NCBI RefSeq assembly: GCF_034932105.1
Contig: NZ_JAYGIG010000120.1
Span: 18,587 to 82,586 of the forward strand
Origin: Leptothoe sp034932105
GTDB taxonomy: Bacteria > Cyanobacteriota > Cyanobacteriia > Phormidesmidales > Phormidesmidaceae
Reading direction: 5' to 3'
DNA length: 64,000 nucleotides
The notes beneath the pieces were generated by a model, which worked only from the letters and a program-made list of their open reading frames with translations, ran no database searches and was not told where the DNA came from. Position 1 is the stretch's first letter. Every line of letters starts with the position of its first letter. Positions 35,547-44,265 of the stretch are shown here, piece by piece. The position numbers and the translations under genes were made by a program.

Positions 35547-37550
35547 ATGGGTATGCAACACCTTTTAATCATTGAAGATGACGCAGGCAAACGTGCAGTC
35601 AGTCTACAGGCTGACTCCGGTTCCATCGGTCGTGATGCTAGTAATTCCATTGTTTTAAACTCTCAGGAAGTCTCGCGTCAGCACGCAATTTTGTTGCGGG
35701 TTACCCGGCCTGGGAAAGACGATTATGAATTTAGAATTATTGACGGAAATTTGCAGGGTAAGCCCAGTACCAATGGGCTATTCATCAACGGTCGACAACG
35801 CAGTTCTCACAATTTGCGCCATGGGGATGAGATTGTGTTTGGGGCCAAGGTTAAGGTGCGCTATCAGGTGGTAGCGGAAGATAAAGATGTGCAGTGGCTG
35901 TTGTCGGGGAGCGATGAAGCGGCAGAGTACATGGCAACTCTTATTGCCGCTCCCGTAGACGCCTATACCAATCCTGACGTAGATCAATTACATGACGATG
36001 CCACGGTGATCCGATTAGCGTCGTTTCCTGAACTCTTTTCCCATCCCATTATTGAGATCTCCCTAGACGGTGAGTTGACTTATCTCAACCCTGCGGCCGT
36101 CAACCAGTTTCCCACCCTTCACATGGCTAAACTGAGTCATCCTATTTTAGAGGGAGCCATTGACACCGTAAAAACCCATGAACAACAACAGTTTGTCCGT
36201 AATGTTGAAGTAGGTAATCAGATTTTTGAGCAAGCATTCCACTATATTCCCCAGAGCGATCTGATTCGCTGTTATTTGGTGAATATTACGGATCGCAAAC
36301 GGGCTGAAGCGGAACTCCAGGTCCTCCATGATCAGTTAGAAGCCCAGGTCAAGGAGCGGACTACCCAGGTATTGGCAACAACGGATCGGCTCAAACAAGA
36401 ACAAAAGGCACTCCAGTCTAGCTATGCCACTAACCGAGCGTTGCTCAATGCGATGCCTGACCCCATGTTTCGCATTACGGGTGAGGGCCAGTTTGTGAAT
36501 TTCAATGAGCCGAAACACCACACCCTGCCCTTTGTTGTTGCTGATTGTCTGCATCGTTCTTTGACAGAGGTGCTGCCAGAGACGGTAGCAACGGCGATGC
36601 AGCAATGCATTGACCAGGTCTTAAGTACTGGCGAAATTGAAATCCTCGAATTCCATCTCAGCGATGACCATGGCCTCATGCATTATTTTGAGGCGCGCAT
36701 TGTCAGCAGCGACACTCGGGAAGTGATCGTGATTATCCGTGACATCACAAAGCGTAAACAGACTGAGGACGAAATTCGTCATACCCTGGAACGAGAGCGG
36801 GAACTAAACGAGATGAAAACCCGATTTGTGGCCATGACCTCCCATGAGTTTCGCACTCCGCTAACCACAATTTTGTCGTCAGCGGAGCTACTAGAACATT
36901 ATGGTGAACGCTGGGATATCTCGAAACAACATCAGTATCTAAAAAAAGTCCAAACAGCCGCCACCCACATGACTAGGCTGCTGAATGATGTGCTGCTGAT
37001 CAATAAGTCAGAGGCAGGGCGCATGGAGTTTAATCCCCAACCCCTGGTGCTAAATGAATTTTGCCAGGAAATTATTGAGGAGCTACAGATCACCACGGAT
37101 AGGCATGAATTGCAGTTGCGATCGCAACTGCAAAATATTCCCCATCCCATTGATGGCAAGCTCATGCGCCATATCCTGACCAATTTGTTAGCCAATGCCA
37201 TCAACTATTCCCCCAGTGGTGGCTCGGTTTTAATCGATCTAAACACCGTGGGAGAACAGATTGAGATCCGCGTGCAAGACCAAGGCATCGGTATTCCCCC
37301 AGAAGCCCATGCCACTTTATTTGACTCATTTGTCCGGGGTAGCAACGTCGGGACTATCTCAGGCACGGGGCTGGGGCTGGCCATTGTCAAAAACTCCGTA
37401 GTCCTCCACCAGGGCCAGATTAGCTTTGAAAGTACGGTCGGCCAAGGCACCACATTTACCATCACCCTGCCCCCAGGGGAGAAAAGAGAAAATGAGATCC
37501 TACCCCTTGGTAACCCCGAACTGTTGACGGGTACCCTAATACAAGCATAG
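35547..37550 (+). CDS. FHA-PAS-PAS sensor histidine kinase
   Basis: A 667-aa cytosolic hybrid-input kinase. An FHA domain (26-103) with SIGRDASNS, VSRQHA and STNGLFING would bind phosphothreonine, linking it to Ser/Thr kinases. PAS1 spans about 155-250, a coiled coil 251-292 (QLEAQVKERTTQVL), PAS2 297-402. The HisKA domain follows with phospho-acceptor His433 in MTSHEFRTPLTT, then the HATPase domain with N-box (ILTNLLANAINYSP), IRVQDQGIGIP and SGTGLGLAIV. No membrane segment. The response regulator gene starts 63 bp downstream on the same strand, forming a two-component pair. FHA at the front of a histidine kinase suggests cross-talk with the kinase family found at 38.6-41.4 kb, which is inference. 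Confidence 0.92.
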   Translation: MGMQHLLIIEDDAGKRAVSLQADSGSIGRDASNSIVLNSQEVSRQHAILLRVTRPGKDDYEFRIIDGNLQGKPSTNGLFINGRQRSSHNLRHGDEIVFGAKVKVRYQVVAEDKDVQWLLSGSDEAAEYMATLIAAPVDAYTNPDVDQLHDDATVIRLASFPELFSHPIIEISLDGELTYLNPAAVNQFPTLHMAKLSHPILEGAIDTVKTHEQQQFVRNVEVGNQIFEQAFHYIPQSDLIRCYLVNITDRKRAEAELQVLHDQLEAQVKERTTQVLATTDRLKQEQKALQSSYATNRALLNAMPDPMFRITGEGQFVNFNEPKHHTLPFVVADCLHRSLTEVLPETVATAMQQCIDQVLSTGEIEILEFHLSDDHGLMHYFEARIVSSDTREVIVIIRDITKRKQTEDEIRHTLERERELNEMKTRFVAMTSHEFRTPLTTILSSAELLEHYGERWDISKQHQYLKKVQTAATHMTRLLNDVLLINKSEAGRMEFNPQPLVLNEFCQEIIEELQITTDRHELQLRSQLQNIPHPIDGKLMRHILTNLLANAINYSPSGGSVLIDLNTVGEQIEIRVQDQGIGIPPEAHATLFDSFVRGSNVGTISGTGLGLAIVKNSVVLHQGQISFESTVGQGTTFTITLPPGEKRENEILPLGNPELLTGTLIQA

Positions 37551-37613
37551 GGGGTTACATTTACCGACCGACACTAATGTATTTACCACCGCTATATTTA
37601 GCACCACAAAAAT

Positions 37614-38273
37614 ATGACCAAAATTTTAGTCATTGAAGATGAGATGGAAATCCGCTCAAATCTTTTAGAGCTTTTGGTTCTAGAAGGCTATGACGTCGTC
37701 GGAGCTGACAATGGTGTCACGGGTCTATTAGGCGCTATGGAGCACAATCCAGATTTAATTATCTGCGATGTGATGATGCCTGAACTCGATGGCTACGATG
37801 TGTTGCAGGCCCTCAGGCAAGAACCTCAGACCCTGACAATTCCCTTTATCTTTCTAACGGCTCTGGCAAATAAGGGAGATATTCGTCGGGGTATGGTGTT
37901 GGGGGCCGATGACTATCTGACCAAACCCTTTACCCGTTCAGATGTTCTCTCTGCCGTTGAGACTCGTTTACAAAAAAAAGCCGATGCCCAATCCCGCATT
38001 AATCATGCTCAGCTAACCACCCTACAACAGGAAGTTCAACAGTTTCGCGCGGGGCTTAGCAACGACCAGCTTAGTTTAGTGACGGATATGCGACAACATT
38101 TAAAGGATGCTGTGATCAAATTGGACATCGTGACCAGCATTCTAAAAACCTTACCCCCTGGAGAAAAGCGTGAACGTAGCATTGCCCTGGTACAAAATGT
38201 CTGTGCTGCTGAGATCAAAATGTTGGCCAAGATTCCTAACTTTGAATACTTGCTGGAAACAACATCTACATAA
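37614..38273 (+). CDS. response regulator with helical C-terminal domain
   Basis: A 219-aa partner of the upstream kinase. The receiver domain (1-125) is complete: acidic pair VIEDEMEI, phospho-acceptor Asp52 in LIICDVMMPELDGY, Thr in FIFLTALA and Lys in YLTKPFTRSDV. The remaining 90 residues are helical and coiled-coil-like (ADAQSRINHAQLTTLQQEVQ), with no DNA-binding motif I recognise. The output may be protein-protein interaction. A perfect 11-bp inverted repeat starts five bases before the stop codon. Confidence 0.92.
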   Translation: MTKILVIEDEMEIRSNLLELLVLEGYDVVGADNGVTGLLGAMEHNPDLIICDVMMPELDGYDVLQALRQEPQTLTIPFIFLTALANKGDIRRGMVLGADDYLTKPFTRSDVLSAVETRLQKKADAQSRINHAQLTTLQQEVQQFRAGLSNDQLSLVTDMRQHLKDAVIKLDIVTSILKTLPPGEKRERSIALVQNVCAAEIKMLAKIPNFEYLLETTST

Positions 38274-38294
38274 CACTAGCAATGTGTTATGTAG
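38266..38294 (+). terminator. 11-bp perfect inverted repeat at the end of the response regulator gene
   Basis: Arms CTACATAACAC and GTGTTATGTAG with a 7-base loop; the left arm overlaps the stop codon. No T-run follows, so it may be a Rho-type or processing barrier rather than a classical terminator. Confidence 0.55.
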
Positions 38295-38353
38295 CCACAG
38301 GGGTAACCTCCACGGCTCAGTTAACCTTAGCTGGTTTATCTTGGGAAAAGTCC

Positions 38354-38437
38354 CTAATTAAATTTAGACAAGACTACTGAAACGACTACGATTACGATGA
38401 GTAATGCTCCCATTAGAAGCAACACGGTGGAGTACAT
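38354..38437 (-). CDS. possible 27-aa single-membrane-span protein
   Basis: ATG at 38437 to TAG at 38354 on the minus strand gives a 27-residue peptide that is almost entirely one membrane helix (STVLLLMGALLIVIVVVSVV) with a short polar N-terminus and KFN end. The size and layout resemble the tiny subunits of photosynthetic complexes, but it matches none I can recall (PetG, PetL, PetN, PsbM, PsbT and PsaM were compared from memory). No clear Shine-Dalgarno. The gene would lie between the response regulator and the kinase-NACHT gene, both of which leave it a free 290-bp gap. Confidence 0.3.
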   Translation of the reverse strand: MYSTVLLLMGALLIVIVVVSVVLSKFN

Positions 38438-38560
38438 GTGTATTTATTAAGATCTACTTTGTATCAGAATACACTGTTTTTAATTGAAGTCAGGATTTGC
38501 TCACAATATACTCACAATAAATGACTCAACCTAGATGATGGGGGATACTTCCCTGAGTCT

Positions 38561-41368
38561 TTATTTGTTGACAACTTTTTTGGGGCTAAGGGTAGCCATG
38601 GGACCATGGTCATTTTCTAGGGAGGCAAAATGTTCCAACAACAATCGATGGATGAACAGATAGCCACCCCCCACTTTCTGTAAAAAAATACGGGTGGTGG
38701 CATAGTCTAGAAATTTACTATAGTTCCAGGGAGCAGCGCCGCTACAGGTCAAAATTAGCCGTAATAGGACATGTTTAATCAGGGCCTCGCCACCGCCTGC
38801 GGCAAAGCCAAAGGCCAGACCTGTGGCTGCCCAAAATGAGGCTTTGGTATTACCCAGGAGAAAACCCGGCACATACAGGGTGACCATGGCCACTAGGGCA
38901 AAGAGGGTGGAGTTGCGGGCCGATTGCCAAATGCCTGCATTGGGCCGACTGGTATTGCCAATATGTTTGCCGCTCAGGCCCCGAATTAAACCAAAGGTGA
39001 GCCCCAGGGTGGCTCCAAAGGAAAGGCCAATCAGGCTATGGTTGGCTAAACAGCTGCCATTGAGCAGACAGACTCGATCGCCAAAGATCAGGCCAAACCC
39101 CACCTTCAGGCACCAGCCGAGGAGCGGCCCCAGGGAGAGGCCCCACAGCAGATTGTTGCGGGCTTGTTTCCAGGACCAGCGTAGGGTCTCTGCCGGGGTA
39201 ATGCGGTTGACGCCAAAAATACGGCTGCAAATCACACTGCCTAAAAATACTCCTAACAGTAATCGGTCATGGGCCAGCACCTGGGAGCCCAGCAGGGTTG
39301 CGATCGCAAAAAAACAACACCACAGCCCGGCCACATAGGCCCGCCGTTGGTTCGGCAACAGCCGATCCGGCTGGAGGCGTTCAATTAAAAATACGGTCTG
39401 GGAGGTGGTCACCAAGTGTTGGGCCAGGGATGTCAGCCAGCCTTTGACTTGGTCTGCGCTGTAGATAGAGTCTTCATCTCCGCCAAGACGGCGATCTAAC
39501 ATCCGCTGAATGTAGGCATCAAACAGCTGTTGTTGGTACTGGGGACGCAGCCCTGTCCCCAGGTCTCCTGGGAAAAGCGGGCCCTGGGGCAAAATCTGCT
39601 CTGGCGACACCCCCTGGTAGGTGAGAACCATGATATTTAAAATCAGGGGGGAGCGGGCCAATGCCATCAGGGAGGTGCTGGCATCTTGAATCGCGGCATC
39701 CTTCTCCAGTAGAGACTTAAGCCCCGTTAGCCCCTGGTCGGAGCAGTTAAGATAGGCCAAAATTTGCCCATCGGTCAGGGGACGCAGGTACAGAGCGGCC
39801 TGAAATTGCAGCCGCTGGGGCAGAGCTTCATAGTCACGAATGCGGCTACAAACCACCATTTCAGGACCATAGTCCCGGTGGAACTGATTCAAGGTGGCAA
39901 CACAGGCCCCTCGACGGTCTGGAGCCACTTCGTCTAAACCATCGAGCAACAGCAGCAGCTGTTGTTCCTCCACCCAGCGCCGCCCAATGGCCTTCGGGAT
40001 CTGATATTTACTATTGAGTTCCTTGACTAGCCACTGCTCCATGGGTTCGTGGAGCCAGGATGAAAGGTTAAAGACCACCGGTAGCCGATGGTGCTCCTGG
40101 GTGCAGTCCAAAAGCTGGCGCGCCAGACTCAGCAAGGTAGTGGTTTTACCCGCCCCTGGCTCCCCCAGAATGAGTAGGGAGCGGCCTTCCCCGATGGCAT
40201 TAAAAACATCGCTGGCCTGGGTCCCAGCTGGTAGAGGTTGGGCCCATTGCCCCGGCGTGGCGTAGGTGATCTGCCAGGGGGGGGCAATGGCTTCTGGTCG
40301 TTCTTCTAATCCTAGGGTCAGTAGCACTTGGCCATGGAGGGAGCGGTCGAGGACGCCCTCGATCCAAAAACGGCGGACTTTGTTTAAAAGGGCTTGGCGG
40401 TTACGGTAGGTTTGCTGGGAATAGAGAGGCGAGGCAGGGGAAAGGGACGTCGGTTGGACGGTCGGGACGATCGGCTGGACGATCGGCTGAACGGTCGGCT
40501 GGACGACACCGATGCCTCCCGACCACCCTGGAGCAGCCCCATATCCCTTCGTCGCCCCATCCGCCAATTGTTGAAATACCTGTAGAGCTTCCATGGCGGT
40601 GCCATAGCGCTCTCGGTGGTCCAAATGCACCAGCCGGTCAATAAACTGGGCCAGGTGATCAGGCACCGATACCCCCACCCGTTCACAGGAGGCAGGGGTA
40701 TCAAAATTCATGGGGTGGCGGCCGGAAAGAGCCTGGAGGACCACCATGCCCAATCCGTATAGATCGCTGCCAAAGCAGGGTCGGGATGACTGTTGTTCGG
40801 GGGCCATATAGCCCAGGGAGCCGATGGCAACCGTAGGGTTGCCCGCACCCAGGCCCGTACCGGTTGATACCTGGAGGGCCTTGACGGCACCAAAGTCGAT
40901 CAGCACCAGCTGGCCCCTGGCCCCTGGTTCCCCCTGGCGACGCAAAATATTACTGGGTTTAATATCCCGATGGATCACATTCTGACCATGGACAGTGGCC
41001 AGCACCGTCAGCATTTCCCCTAGGCAATGCCTCACCCCATCCAGCGCCATGGGGCCTTGGGCCAATTCATCCGCCAGGGAATGGCCAGCAATATACTCCT
41101 GGACCAAATAGAGTTCGCCATTCTCTTCAATGTGGGCCAGCAGTCGGGGGATTTGGGGATGTTCCCCCAAGCGATAGAGGGTTTCTGCCTCTAGGTTAAA
41201 CAGACGCTTGGCGGTGTCCAGATCGTCGGTATGGATCGGGTTTAGCTGTTTAACCACGCAGATGGGGTGACCGGGCAACTGTTCGTCATGGGCTAAGAAG
41301 ACTTTGCCAAAGCCGCCCTGGCCCATCAGTTGATCAATCCGATAGCGATGCGCTAGGCGCTGCCCCAT
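38561..41368 (-). CDS. serine/threonine kinase-NACHT-membrane fusion
   Basis: A 935-aa fusion. Residues 8-270 are a eukaryotic-type protein kinase with Gly-loop GQGGFGKV (16-23), catalytic Lys40, HRDIKPSN (133-140), DFG (158-160) and an APEQ motif near 189. A Val/Gln/Pro repeat linker (VQPTVQPIVQPIVPTVQPTS) follows. Residues about 320-365 (NRQALLNKVRRFWIEGVL) match the segment before NACHT domains in cyanobacteria. NACHT has P-loop GEPGAGKTT (402-410) and Walker B LLLLLDGLDEV (471-481). From about residue 690 there are six or more hydrophobic segments, so it is membrane-tethered through its C-terminus. STAND proteins fused to kinases suit a stress or phage-sensing switch; this is inference. 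Neighbours are fcl upstream and the two-component pair. Confidence 0.88.
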   Translation of the reverse strand: MGQRLAHRYRIDQLMGQGGFGKVFLAHDEQLPGHPICVVKQLNPIHTDDLDTAKRLFNLEAETLYRLGEHPQIPRLLAHIEENGELYLVQEYIAGHSLADELAQGPMALDGVRHCLGEMLTVLATVHGQNVIHRDIKPSNILRRQGEPGARGQLVLIDFGAVKALQVSTGTGLGAGNPTVAIGSLGYMAPEQQSSRPCFGSDLYGLGMVVLQALSGRHPMNFDTPASCERVGVSVPDHLAQFIDRLVHLDHRERYGTAMEALQVFQQLADGATKGYGAAPGWSGGIGVVQPTVQPIVQPIVPTVQPTSLSPASPLYSQQTYRNRQALLNKVRRFWIEGVLDRSLHGQVLLTLGLEERPEAIAPPWQITYATPGQWAQPLPAGTQASDVFNAIGEGRSLLILGEPGAGKTTTLLSLARQLLDCTQEHHRLPVVFNLSSWLHEPMEQWLVKELNSKYQIPKAIGRRWVEEQQLLLLLDGLDEVAPDRRGACVATLNQFHRDYGPEMVVCSRIRDYEALPQRLQFQAALYLRPLTDGQILAYLNCSDQGLTGLKSLLEKDAAIQDASTSLMALARSPLILNIMVLTYQGVSPEQILPQGPLFPGDLGTGLRPQYQQQLFDAYIQRMLDRRLGGDEDSIYSADQVKGWLTSLAQHLVTTSQTVFLIERLQPDRLLPNQRRAYVAGLWCCFFAIATLLGSQVLAHDRLLLGVFLGSVICSRIFGVNRITPAETLRWSWKQARNNLLWGLSLGPLLGWCLKVGFGLIFGDRVCLLNGSCLANHSLIGLSFGATLGLTFGLIRGLSGKHIGNTSRPNAGIWQSARNSTLFALVAMVTLYVPGFLLGNTKASFWAATGLAFGFAAGGGEALIKHVLLRLILTCSGAAPWNYSKFLDYATTRIFLQKVGGGYLFIHRLLLEHFASLENDHGPMATLSPKKVVNK

Positions 41369-41397
41369 GGGTTTGTTTGATCCTGCTTGACGATTAC

Positions 41398-42342
41398 CTA
41401 CACTCCCCGCAGGGTTTCATAATGTAGCTGGAACCAATTATAGGTTTCGGCGATGCCATCCTTGAGGGAGGTTTGGGCTTGCCAACCCAGGTTAGTCAGC
41501 TTAGAGGCATCCATTAATTTACGGGGAGTGCCATCGGGTTTGCTACTGTCAAAGACAATTTCGCCTGCGTAGCCGACAACATCTTTGATAGTTAGGGCTA
41601 ACTCTTTGATGGACACTTCTTTACTGCTACCGATATTGACAAAGTCGATGCCGTCGTAGTGATCCATCAGAAATAGCAGCCCATCGGCCAGGTCATCCAC
41701 ATAGAGAAATTCGCGCAGGGGGTTGCCGCTGCCCCAAACTTCCACCGTGGGCTGTTGAGCTAGCTTGGCTTCGTGGAACTTGCGCATGAGGGCGGGCAGT
41801 ACATGGGAGTTGGCGAGGTCAAAATTATCGTTGAGGCCATACAGATTGGTGGGCATGGCGGAGATAAAGTTGACGCCGTACTGACGGCAGTAGTTTTCAC
41901 AGAGCTTTAGACCGGCAATTTTTGCGATCGCATAGGGCTCATTAGTCGGTTCTAACGCCCCGGTCAGCAAATACTGCTCCTCCATCGGTTGGGGAGCCAG
42001 CTTAGGATAAATGCAGGAAGATCCGAGAAATAATAGCTTTTTCACCCCCACCTGATAGGCGCTGTGGATCACATTGGCCTCGATCATCAGGTTGTCGTAG
42101 AGGAAGGAGGCGCGATAGGTATTGTTGGCGTGGATGCCACCCACTTTAGCCGCCGCCAGAAACACATAATCAGGTTTGGTCGCGGCAAAAAAAGCTTCCA
42201 CATCTGCCTGACGACAAAGGTCCAGTTCTTGGCTGCTTTTAAGAATTAGATTCGTGTAGCCCCGGTCTTTGAGGGCACGGACAATGGCGCTGCCAACCAA
42301 GCCATTATGGCCAGCAACATAGATCTTGGCGTTAGTTTCCAT
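41398..42342 (-). CDS. fcl: GDP-L-fucose synthase
   Basis: A 314-aa NADPH-dependent epimerase-reductase that makes GDP-L-fucose from the GDP-4-keto-6-deoxymannose intermediate, feeding fucose into surface polysaccharides. Extended SDR features: nucleotide loop VAGHNGLVGSAIVRAL, the FLAAAKVGGIHANN block typical of the enzyme, catalytic SSCIYPKLAPQPM with Ser, YAIAKIAGLKLCE carrying the YxxxK pair, and LPALMRKFHEAK. The usual partner, GDP-mannose 4,6-dehydratase, is not in the window. It lies 29 bp upstream of the kinase-NACHT start on the same strand. Full length. Confidence 0.95.
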   Translation of the reverse strand: METNAKIYVAGHNGLVGSAIVRALKDRGYTNLILKSSQELDLCRQADVEAFFAATKPDYVFLAAAKVGGIHANNTYRASFLYDNLMIEANVIHSAYQVGVKKLLFLGSSCIYPKLAPQPMEEQYLLTGALEPTNEPYAIAKIAGLKLCENYCRQYGVNFISAMPTNLYGLNDNFDLANSHVLPALMRKFHEAKLAQQPTVEVWGSGNPLREFLYVDDLADGLLFLMDHYDGIDFVNIGSSKEVSIKELALTIKDVVGYAGEIVFDSSKPDGTPRKLMDASKLTNLGWQAQTSLKDGIAETYNWFQLHYETLRGV

Positions 42343-42820
42343 AATGAGTTTGTATAAGGGGAATGCATAAAGGTATCTAGGATCTAAAGCTATCCTGGGC
42401 GGACAAAGTCACGTCGGACCAATCAAGGCAATACAATCCGTTCGCTTTTCTAAACGTTCACCCTGGCTCAGACGAATTCAGCATATTTTATGAGAAGAAT
42501 TATTTCCCCATAAAATAAAAATCAAAACGTCAGCATAGCTATGGGGGCACGGTCATGATCTGGCCATGATCCGTTAGATTCGAGCATCTGCACCACCGGA
42601 TCTATCTACAGACAACGTTAATAACCTAGCTAATTTCTTTGAGTTCTGTCACTCCAGTAAAGTTCCTGTAAAGTGCCTGAAGATTATGCCTAAAGCCTAC
42701 TGTTAGGCTCCACAGCAAAAGCCTAATACAAGTCAGGCCCGCTGAACCTTTCCCAAAATGAGGAGGTTCAGCGGGCCTGAGTTAACGATTGTCTCAGCTC
42801 AGAAAACGGCTCAGAGCACC
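42343..42820. other. 478-bp intergenic region with two hairpins
   Basis: Between ahcY (ends at 42821) and fcl (starts at 42342), both leftward. Holds the ahcY terminator at 42733-42780 and an 8-bp inverted repeat ATTTTATG/CATAAAAT at 42485-42516. The promoter of fcl should lie here but was not identified. Confidence 0.5.
42733..42780 (-). terminator. 17-bp perfect hairpin after ahcY
   Basis: Arms TCAGGCCCGCTGAACCT and its exact complement with a 14-base loop, 40 bp after the ahcY stop codon. On the minus strand it is followed by CTTGTATTAGGCTTTTG, a weak T-rich run. A strong stem with a poor T-tract, terminating ahcY and insulating fcl. Confidence 0.75.
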
Positions 42821-44203
42821 TTAGTACTTGTAGCTATCGGTCTTGAAAGGACCTTCCACGGGCACATTGATGTAGGCAGCCTGGGTCTGGGTGAGCTGGG
42901 TAATCACCCCCCCAAAGCCTTCCACCATATAGCGAGCTACTTCTTCATCCAAGCGCTTGGGCAGCACTTCTATGGTGATGGCGTTGGCCTTATCCGTTTC
43001 TGGCAGGTCAGCAAACTTGCGCTCATACAAGCACATTTGGGCTAGGACCTGGTTGGCAAATGAACCATCCATAATCCGAGAAGGGTGGCCTGTGGCATTG
43101 CCCAGGTTCACCAAACGACCTTCGGATAGCAAAATCAAAAAGTCTTGGGGGTCATCACTGCGATACACCTTGTGTACCTGGGGTTTGACTTCTTCCCACT
43201 GCCAGGCTTTACGCATGTAGGCGGTGTCAATTTCGTTGTCAAAGTGGCCAATGTTGCAAACGACGGCACCGGGCTTGAGGGCTGCCAGCATATGGGCATC
43301 ACAGACATTGACGTTGCCGGTGGTGGTGACGAGCAGATCGGTGGTGGCCAGGAGGTCTTTGTTGATGCTAGCCGCCGTACCGTTGTTAACCCCGTTGAGG
43401 TAGGGGGAAACGACTTCAAAACCGTCCATGCAAGCTTGCATGGCACAGATAGGGTCAACCTCAGCGATTTTGACAATCATGCCTTCTTGGCGGAGAGAGG
43501 CCGCGGAACCTTTGCCGACGTCGCCATAGCCAATCACCAGGGCTTTTTTACCGGCCATCAGGTGGTCAGTGCCTCGCTTAATGGCGTCATTCAAACTGTG
43601 ACGGCAGCCGTATTTGTTGTCGTTCTTGGCCTTGGTCACCGAGTCATTGACGTTAATGGCGGGGATTTTGAGTTCGCCTTTTTCCAACATTTCGTAGAGG
43701 CGATGCACCCCGGTGGTGGTTTCCTCGGTCACACCGTGGATAGCGGTGAGCATGGCGGGATACTGCTCGTGGATATGACCGGTGAGGTCACCACCGTCGT
43801 CCAAAATCATGTTGGCATCCCACAGATTGCCTTCGGGGGTGCGGCAAGTTTGCTCAATGCACCACATGTATTCGTCTTCGGTTTCCCCTTTCCAGGCAAA
43901 GACGGGCACACCGGCGGCGGCAATGGCAGCGGCGGCGTGGTCCTGGGTGGAGAAAATATTACAGGACGACCAGCGCACCTCGGCTCCCAGTTCAATTAGG
44001 GTTTCGATCAGGACAGCGGTTTGGATGGTCATGTGGATGCAGCCAATGATCTTGGCTCCAGCCAATGGCTTGCTATCACTGTATTTTTTGCGAATGGTCA
44101 TTAGGGCAGGCATTTCGCCTTCTGCGATCGCAATTTCCTTGCGACCCCAGCTAGCCAAGCTAATGTCCGCAACCTTATAGTCCTTGGTTAATATTGCGCT
44201 CAT
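42821..44203 (-). CDS. ahcY: adenosylhomocysteinase (S-adenosylhomocysteine hydrolase)
   Basis: A 460-aa cytosolic enzyme that splits S-adenosylhomocysteine into adenosine and homocysteine, removing the inhibitory product of methyl transfer. Family motifs: SLASWGRKEIAIAEGEMPAL, GCIHMTIQTAVLIETL, SSCNIFSTQDHAAAAIA, the substrate stretch DDGGDLT, NAD-binding GKKALVIGYGDVGKGSAAS, and C-terminal GPFKTDSYKY with the conserved Lys/Tyr. The start at 44203 has AAGGA six bases upstream. metK lies 62 bp upstream on the same strand, so the two make an activated-methyl-cycle operon. Length normal. Confidence 0.97.
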   Translation of the reverse strand: MSAILTKDYKVADISLASWGRKEIAIAEGEMPALMTIRKKYSDSKPLAGAKIIGCIHMTIQTAVLIETLIELGAEVRWSSCNIFSTQDHAAAAIAAAGVPVFAWKGETEDEYMWCIEQTCRTPEGNLWDANMILDDGGDLTGHIHEQYPAMLTAIHGVTEETTTGVHRLYEMLEKGELKIPAINVNDSVTKAKNDNKYGCRHSLNDAIKRGTDHLMAGKKALVIGYGDVGKGSAASLRQEGMIVKIAEVDPICAMQACMDGFEVVSPYLNGVNNGTAASINKDLLATTDLLVTTTGNVNVCDAHMLAALKPGAVVCNIGHFDNEIDTAYMRKAWQWEEVKPQVHKVYRSDDPQDFLILLSEGRLVNLGNATGHPSRIMDGSFANQVLAQMCLYERKFADLPETDKANAITIEVLPKRLDEEVARYMVEGFGGVITQLTQTQAAYINVPVEGPFKTDSYKY

Positions 44204-44265
44204 GGATTCCTTAAATTTTCAGTGACAGGCGATATTTAGACTATATAGCCATTTAAAACTAGCCG

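Noticed and set aside
43145..43999. 284-codon open frame on the plus strand opposite ahcY
   Set aside because: It lies entirely within the firmly identified ahcY gene and its protein has a biased, repetitive composition (GG, HG and VV runs) that mirrors ahcY codon use. It is an antisense shadow.
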